Part shown: piece by piece, positions 57,816 through 64,000 of the stretch
Numbering within the stretch: position 1 is the first letter of the stretch
Layout: every line of letters starts with the position of its first letter
Assembly: GCA_036346405.1 (NCBI GenBank)
Contig: CM070550.1
Location: forward strand, 12,434,115-12,498,114
Length of the DNA stretch: 64,000 nucleotides
DNA from: Phyllostachys edulis
Lineage: Eukaryota > Streptophyta > Magnoliopsida > Poales > Poaceae
Direction of reading: 5' to 3'
Program-made: the position numbers and the translations under genes
Notes under the pieces: generated by a model
The model's database searches: none
Told to the model about the DNA's origin: nothing
Seen by the model: only the letters and a program-made list of their open reading frames with translations

Positions 57816-59908
57816 TGTTGGACCGAAAAGGCGACTAGAGGGGGGGTGAATAGGAGCACGCTCACTTTTTCACAACAGATGGATTCAACACAAATTTCAC
57901 TCCAATAGCTATGGAAGCTATGAAGATCAATATACCAGTACAGTGGAAGACTAGTATTGAATCCAATCCAAACCCCAAAGCAAAACACCCAAAAATAACC
58001 AAAACTCAAATCTCAAAGTGTTGGGCGGTCGACCTCTCACAGGGCGGTCGACCGGTTTGCCTAGCGGTTCGACCTCGAATGGGCGGTCGACCGCTCTGAC
58101 AAAGGAACAGAAAATCAGCAAAATCAGCCCGACAATCCGAAACGAAAAACGACCTAACTTTTGATCCGTAAGGCCAAACTTCACGAAATTTGAACCACAC
58201 CTTCCTAAAGATATTAGGAACCTATTCCAATCAAAGATTTCAGAGATCCATGCCAAAGTTTCTATCTTTTTCAGTTTGAGCGAAGGAGGTTCAAAAATCG
58301 AGCCAAATGCAAAATATGATCTAGAGACTTGCTCGTGGGTGATTGATGATCAAGATGATCCTAGATGGGTTCCCACATGTCGCAGCAAGTTAGATCACGG
58401 CAAGAAACCAACTAAAAACTCGTGGATCAAAGAAAGACTCAAAATCATCAAATAGAGAGAAAGAAAGCAAACGAACTCATCTTTGAGAGAACTTTCTTTG
58501 GATTGATTTGATATGGTATTGGTTTGACCACTCCATCAATGGAGGACAAAGACTCAATACATGAGCACGAAATCAAATCCAACTCTCTAGAACCCTAACC
58601 TCCACTAATCCTCTCCCTAAGCACAAAAGCAAAACTATGGTTTACAATGCAATGAAAGGGTTGAGGGTGTGCAGCCACCTCCCTCCTCTATTTATAGTGG
58701 AGGCTTAGACCTTCTAGAAGAGTAACCCTAATGGGCTCCCGTTAAGGCCCAAAACAAACGGGTCACACACGCACGCATTTTAAAGCGCCGTCTTCATCTC
58801 TTGACCTAATCCACTTCTTGACGCACCGACTTGCGCCGCGGGTTGGCATTAGGTCACCAAGGTAGTATTTGGTAAAATTACCAAAATACCCCTTCTCGAT
58901 CTTTTTGCAAAGACCGAGTCCCATCTTCGTGAAACACATCCATGCTTCACACGTGTAGGTTGATCCAATGACTCTCTACATGCTCGGCAAGTCTCTCCCA
59001 TCCGGCTCCCACCGAAACCACCATGGCACTTGCACCGACCCCCGCGCCGCTTGACCAAACCAGTCGGACCGAACCGCCCGTTCGGTTACCCTTGTCCATT
59101 CTCGCACTACACTTGAGTTCATTGACCTCACCCGCATCGCCGATCGCTCGACCTCGGCTCTCCAAGCCTAGTCCCGATCATCCTCGCCGTTGACCGTCGT
59201 TGACCACCAAGCAACCTCGCGACAAAGAATAGACAAGCAAACGAATCCGGAACAAGTTCTTCACAACTTGACCCACGTTAGTCAAAACATGCATCATGCA
59301 ACACATATGCCATGAAACCCATGAACTTGACCTAACAGCAAACATCGCCGCCACGAAGACGATTTAAACACATCAAAACCGGTCGACCGCCACCTTGGCC
59401 GGTCGACCGCTCCTCGCTGGTTCGACCGCCACCAAAGGTCGGCTCGACCGCCACCCATGACTTAGCCAAAATCCAACCTAGAAACCCGAACCTTCTCTCG
59501 AAATTTCAATCAAAAAGAACTTTTGCCTGGAAGCTCCAAAAAATTATGAGACCAAGCACAGAAGCACCTTCTCACTTGCCTACACCTTCTATTTTTGGCT
59601 CAGCTCCAAAATCCACAATTCATAAAGTGGTCGGTCTGACCGCTCAGGCAAAGCCGGTCAAACCGCTCAGGCTAAGCCGGTCAGACCGCTCCATGGCGGT
59701 CGACCGCCACCGCCGGTCGACCGCCAATGACCATTTCGTAAAGAAAACCAAGCGGTATGGCGGTCGACCGCCAAAATGGCTTGGCCGACCGCCAAAGGCC
59801 TGACAGACTTGGAACTTTTCCGAAAACACGTGATTCGGCAAACCGTCAACGACATTGCCAATTGTAACATCACCCTAAGATCTCAGGCATATCCCCATGA
59901 TATCCACA
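57816..59908 (-). repeat. Complete 5' LTR of inner copia (2,093 bp)
   Basis: On the minus strand it runs TGTGGATATCATGG to CGGTCCAACA. It contains clusters of the palindromic motif GGTCGACC at 58020-58100, 59375-59460 and 59630-59790. A related LTR fragment in CACTA-3 (29835-30566) lacks the last two clusters. Confidence 0.93.
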
Positions 59909-61323
59909 CTATAAGATTAAGACTCGTTCTGATGGCTCTCTTGAGCGCTATAAGGCGCGTCTTGTTGCTCGTGGCTTCCAGCGGGAGCATGGTCGTGACT
60001 ACGATGAGACTTTTGCTCCTATGGCCCACATGACCACTGTCCGCACTCTTCTTTCGGTGACGTCTGTTCACCACTGGTCTGTTTCTCAGCTTGATGTCAA
60101 GAATGCCTTTCTTAATGGCGAGTTGCGTGATGAGGTCTACATGCATCCGCCACCTGGGTATTCTGTTCCTAAGGGCATGGTCTGTCGCCTTCGTCGCTCT
60201 CTCTATGGCCTTAAGCAAGCCCCTCGTGCTTGGTTTGAGTGCTTCTCCTCTGTGGTCACTGCTACTGGCTTTTCAGCTAGTGATTATGATCCTACGCTCT
60301 TTGTCCACACTTCGTCTCGTGGTCGGACTCTTCTTCTTCTATATGTTGATGATATGATCATTACGGGAGATGATTTTGAGTACATTGCCTTTGTCAAGGC
60401 TCGTCTTAGTGAGCAGTTCCTTATGTCGGATCTTGGTCCTCTTCGTTACTTCCTTGGGATTGAGGTTACTTCACTCCAAATGGTTTCTTTATGTCCTAAG
60501 AGAAGTATATTCAGGATCTTCTTGATCGCGCCTCTCTCACTGATCAGCGTACTGTTGAGACTCCCATGGAGCTCAATGTTCACCTCTGACTCTCTGATGG
60601 CAAGCCTCTTTCTGATCCGATTCGCTATCGTCATCTTGTTGGGAGTCTTGTCTACCTTGCTGTCACTCGTCCGGATATCACTTATCCAGTTCACATTCTC
60701 GAGTCGATTCGTTTTCACTCCCACTCAGTCCACTCTGACCACCTTCTTCGAAGTTCTGCGATACCTTCGTGGGACTATCTCTCGCCGTCTCTTCTTTCCA
60801 CGCCCGGCTCGTTACTGACTTCAGCTTATTCGGATGCTACTTGGGCCACGATCCTCTCGTCTCGCCAATGATCCTCCTCTCTGCCAAATGATCCTCTCGT
60901 CTATCTCTCGCCATCGTGTTTTTCTTGGTGGTTCTCTCATTGCTTGGAAGATAAAGAAACAGACTGCAGTGTCCCGTTCGAGTGCAGAGGCTGAGTTGTG
61001 AGCTATCTATAGCTCTCTTGATAGCAGAGATTACTTGGCTACGGTGGTTACTTGAGGATTTTGGTGTTCCTGTCACTACACCGACTCCTCTCTTGTTAGA
61101 CAGTATAGGTGCTATCAGTATTGCCTGTGATCTTGTGAAGTATGAGCTCACCAAACATATTGGTGTTGATGCTTCCTTCATGAGATCTTGTGTGCATGAT
61201 TAGGTGATTGCTCTTCAGTATGTGCCTTCAGATGTTCAGATAGCAGATTTCTTCACGAAGGCCCAGACTCGAGCACAGCATGGCTTCTACCTCTCCAAAC
61301 TCAGTGTTGTTGATCCACCATGA
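59909..61323 (+). pseudogene. Pol of outer copia, second part: RT and RNase H
   Basis: Resumes immediately after the inner element with 'KIKTRSDGSLERYKARLVA', then 'QLDVKNAFLNGELRDEVYM', 'SLYGLKQAPRAWFE', the catalytic 'YVDDMIITG' (codons 60342-60353) and 'LRYFLGIEV'. A frameshift follows near 60475. RNase H is recognisable in pieces: 'YSDATWA', 'SRSSAEAEL', 'TKHIGVDASFMR', then 'VPSDVQIADFFTKAQT', ending 'KLSVVDPP' and stop at 61321-61323. The polypurine tract TTTGAGGGGG precedes the 3' LTR. Confidence 0.92.
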
Positions 61324-61334
61324 GTTTGAGGGGG

Positions 61335-61464
61335 TGTTAGAGATATGTGTATAGTGTGTTATTCCCTATTGTTATGAGGGGTTATTTGCATATTCACCAC
61401 CTGTATTTTGTGTATATATACTGGCCCTTTGGCCCCCTGAAAATATAAGTTGTTATTCCTAACA
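61335..61464 (+). repeat. 3' LTR of outer copia
   Basis: Same 130-bp structure as 47891-48020, directly after TTTGAGGGGG. Confidence 0.95.
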
Positions 61465-61469
61465 TTTAC

Positions 61470-61905
61470 CACTTGAGCTCAGTCATTGCAGTTTGTGATT
61501 TAGGATCTTGCAGCTTAATCACGGGACTCAGGCGAACGGTGGCCCGTGTGTTCGTAGTTAGCGTTTAGCACACAAATGTTGGCTTTCTTCCATCTCATGT
61601 TTGTGTATTTCCTATTAGTTTTCTACCAGATCTCAGATTACGCTTTGTGCGTCGATCAAGACTGACGGGTATGAATTGATGATAAGTGATAAGTCATCTT
61701 TTGTTGGTCATTGTAATTATTTACGTTAGGCATATGACCAAAGCTAACGGTAGAAATTTAGGGAATAATTGTGTGTTGTCTCTTAGATCCCCCCACACTC
61801 CTTATTTATAATGATTTGATTACACTTGGACTCTAGCATGGACTCATACGAGACTATGGACTCGGACTCTTACTAGAACCTAATGCTAACTGACCAACAC
61901 TAATG
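61470..61905. other. Flank; no gene recognised
   Basis: A short AG-ended stretch (GTCATTGCAG, 61491) could be a splice acceptor for the possible divergent transcript. From about 61740 the sequence looks like another LTR fragment (TAGAAATTTAGGGAATAATTG). Confidence 0.3.
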
Positions 61906-64000
61906 TCGGACCCGAGAACGAAAGATCCCGAACCCTCTGTGTTCATTCACCAGTCCAGTATTTCCGGTGTACACAGTTACAAAAATGATAACATAACCAA
62001 ATCTCGCATTTGCATTAATAGTAAATCAGAGTTCGATACAAATGGGCATGAAGCCAAATAAAGGAGTAAATAACACAGCGGAAGTAAAAAGATAGTAGTA
62101 GGCCAGAACGATCCGCCACAGGCAATCGTCTGGGGGCGTAGCCTAGGCATCGGTGTCCTCACCGTCCTGATAGTAGTCTTCTCCTGAAATTTTGTTGCAT
62201 AAAGCAAGCATGAGCACAACTACCGTGCTCGCAAGTTACACCCAATATGGAATTGTAATGCATGCATAAGGTAAACAAAGGACATTGGCAGGGTTATTTT
62301 GCGTAAAGTAGCAGTTTTAATTTAAATAATCATAATAGATTGCAAGGCCATTTTCATACAGTAATTAAAATCATATTTTAAATGACAATTGAATAATGTG
62401 GATAACCTCCAAGAAAGGTGATGGATATCCTCCAGTCACAATGGCTAACCGCCCAATTTTTCCACAGGACTAACCATCCTGAAAACATCTGTTGAAATCA
62501 CTTTTAAAACCAAAAACAAGTCTAACTCAAAGTGGCTTTGCTAGCATGTCCATGATCATGACGCGTTATTCAATAGTTTTCTACTCAGAGAGTTTGTACA
62601 GCTTTACCCACACGAGATATTATACCCTTTGTGTCGGCCAATCCACGCTTCCTAAGGCGTGTGTGAGCAAATATCACAAGGCCGTTATAATGATCTACCT
62701 CACAATACTCATGCCCGCTAAGGTTTCGCTTCCATTGGACTAACCATCCTCCGGAGCCCCTCTTGCGCCATGTGGGACTACTGTCTAACCAACACCCACT
62801 CATACAACATGGCACGAATATCTATGAGGTATCCCAAATTATTAAGCCAGTCCTTCCCATACAGACATGTGGTGGTACGTTTTGGCATAGCAAATGAACG
62901 CCAAAGGCGGTCCTTAATCGGCCAGGCGTCTTTCCAATTAAACCACGGCTTTAATCCTAACCAGATTAAACCCGTGCATAAACTCGCACCCACCTTTCAT
63001 CCGCTACGCCCAAGTCCAAACCATCTTTATTTTATTTAGTAAAACCCCTTTACAATAACACTATGGTAAAACAATACCATAGGTTCAAGTTTAAACAAAT
63101 TTGTAATGATTTGGCTTGGCTAAATCCTCCCAAAATCAAAATCATGGTTTGAGCATTTGCTAAGCATTTCCAAACAATTTATCTATGGTGACAAGGATGA
63201 CATTTCAATATTCAAAGTTGGCCATACAACAACAAATGGAATAACTAAGCATTTAAACAAGGTATTAAAATAATTGACTAAAAATATGCATGCAATAATA
63301 ATTTTAAAACTGAATTAAATAACTTTAACATAGTAGGTGCAACATGGTCAAAGTGTAACTTGCCTTCGCTGAAGTCTTGAAATTCTAATTCTTGGAAGAA
63401 TCAAATTCCCTAATCGTCAGATTCTAAACGTGGAAAAACGACAAATCAATTGAAATTCAAATAAAATTAAGACGGCAGTTTAAACTAACTCCAAATAAAA
63501 TAATTATATTTTATTTGGCTAGATAATAATTTTATAAGACTTTATAAGTTTGAAACACTCAATTTGGAATTAGGGAATAAAAGATATGAATTTTACAAGT
63601 TTAAATCCTAAATTTGCAATTTAAATAATTTTAACTTAAAAATGACAGTTTAAACTAATTCCAAATAAACAAATTTTAATTTATTAAGCTAGATAATATT
63701 TTTATAAAATTTTAGAAATTTAATTCACTAAATTTGGAGTTGGAATTGAGATGATATGAATTTTACAAATTTTAATCTAAATTTGGAATTTAAATGGATT
63801 TCTAAATTCTAAAACAGAACTAAACTGAACTCCAAATTGAATAACTATATTTTATTTAGTTAGATAATAATTTTCTAAGATTTTAGCAATTTGAATCATC
63901 TAATTTGGAGTTAGGATGCAAAAGTTATGAACTTTACAAATTTAATCCTAAATCATTATTTAAACAATTTCCTAATTATTTTTCTAAAAGAAATTCTAAT
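61906..64000 (-). mobile_element. Ty3/gypsy-type LTR or LTR-adjacent sequence, minus strand
   Basis: On the minus strand 62560-62640 ('GTGGGTAAAGCTGTACAAACTC') aligns with about 13034-13060 in the LTR-like insertion at 12649-13767, and the AT-rich part resembles 560-840. There is no coding domain. Boundaries are not visible; it runs off the window. Confidence 0.5.
63460..64000. repeat. Degenerate 170-bp tandem repeat
   Basis: Blocks of the type AACT(A/G)A(A/T)(C/T)TCCAAAT begin at about 63484, 63654 and 63825, with following 'AGATAATAATTTT' and 'GGAGTTAGG' blocks repeating in register. At least three copies, cut by the window end. Confidence 0.85.

Larger units (their letters stand above)
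51859..59908 (-). mobile_element. Inner Ty1/copia element, 8.05 kb, TSD CTATA
   Basis: It is inserted inside the outer element's reverse transcriptase. The 5-bp duplication CTATA lies at 51854-51858 and 59909-59913, and removing one copy plus the insert restores the outer reading frame. On the minus strand: 5' LTR 59908-57816, primer-binding site, gag, protease/integrase, RT, then a truncated 3' LTR 53065-51859. RNase H, the polypurine tract and the first part of the 3' LTR are deleted, so it cannot be mobile. Confidence 0.95.
47891..61464 (+). mobile_element. Outer Ty1/copia element with 130-bp LTRs, split by an inner copia
   Basis: LTRs 47891-48020 and 61335-61464 are nearly identical, start TGTTAGAGATAT and end ATTCCTAACA. 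Flanks TGTAC (47886-47890) and TTTAC (61465-61469) are a duplication with one change. A primer-binding site follows the 5' LTR. Without the inner element it is about 5.5 kb. Gag and pol are plus-strand with several frameshifts and stops. Confidence 0.95.

Overview
This is a nuclear window from a plant, almost certainly a grass. The evidence is a GC-rich, multi-exon casein kinase II alpha gene with an organelle-type N-terminus, grass-style CACTA elements with TNP2/DUF4216/DUF4218 and Ulp1-like genes, Ty1/copia and Ty3/gypsy retrotransposons, and Tourist, Mutator and hAT elements. I cannot name the species. Only one host gene can be modelled completely; nearly everything else is transposable-element DNA, most of it decayed.

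Layout. 1-846: tail of one gypsy-type LTR. 847-6628: remnant of another gypsy element with a broken integrase, an antisense multi-exon extra gene with a 'putative gypsy type transposon' domain, and a 684-bp 3' LTR at 5945-6628. 6690-8624: broken minus-strand gene of the plant mobile/Ulp1-associated kind. 9.1-12.2 kb: simple repeats, a degenerate tandem array and a 366-bp Mutator-like element (10755-11120, 9-bp duplication). 12215-22568: two CACTA elements of one family in opposite orientations, 123 bp apart: CACTA-1 (12215-21013, target-site duplication CAT) and CACTA-2 (21137-22568, GGT). 22.6-26.7 kb: apparently ordinary intergenic DNA with microsatellites. 26676-34801: CACTA-3 (TTG), inverted relative to CACTA-1, with its own insertions including a solo LTR of the gypsy family seen at 5945. 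34955-35311: Tourist-like MITE. 35672-36161: Mutator-like element. 38855-39700: probable hAT element. 39986-40197: 106-bp tandem duplication.

40306-47195 (minus): complete 10-exon CK2 alpha gene, 406 residues. Its introns hold a Helitron, a short A-tailed insertion and a 942-bp hAT element; intron 3 has a GC-AG splice pair. 47891-61464: a copia element with 130-bp LTRs, split by a second 8-kb copia element (51859-59908, opposite strand, TSD CTATA). 61.5-64.0 kb: further LTR-like DNA with a 170-bp tandem repeat.

How parts relate. The three CACTA elements share two distinct end types (A and B) built from CACAGACGGTT repeats in inverted pairs. CACTA-1 and CACTA-3 carry the same genes in different order: the C-terminal half of a TNP2 transposase (catalytic half absent), a small conserved protein of unknown function ('gene 2'), and a Ulp1/C48-type cysteine protease whose His, Asp and Cys are still readable in both copies. 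In CACTA-1 the protease is preceded by a Transposase_24-like region. This family is the best candidate in the window for a poorly described system. It is a variant of known CACTA biology and neither long copy looks autonomous.
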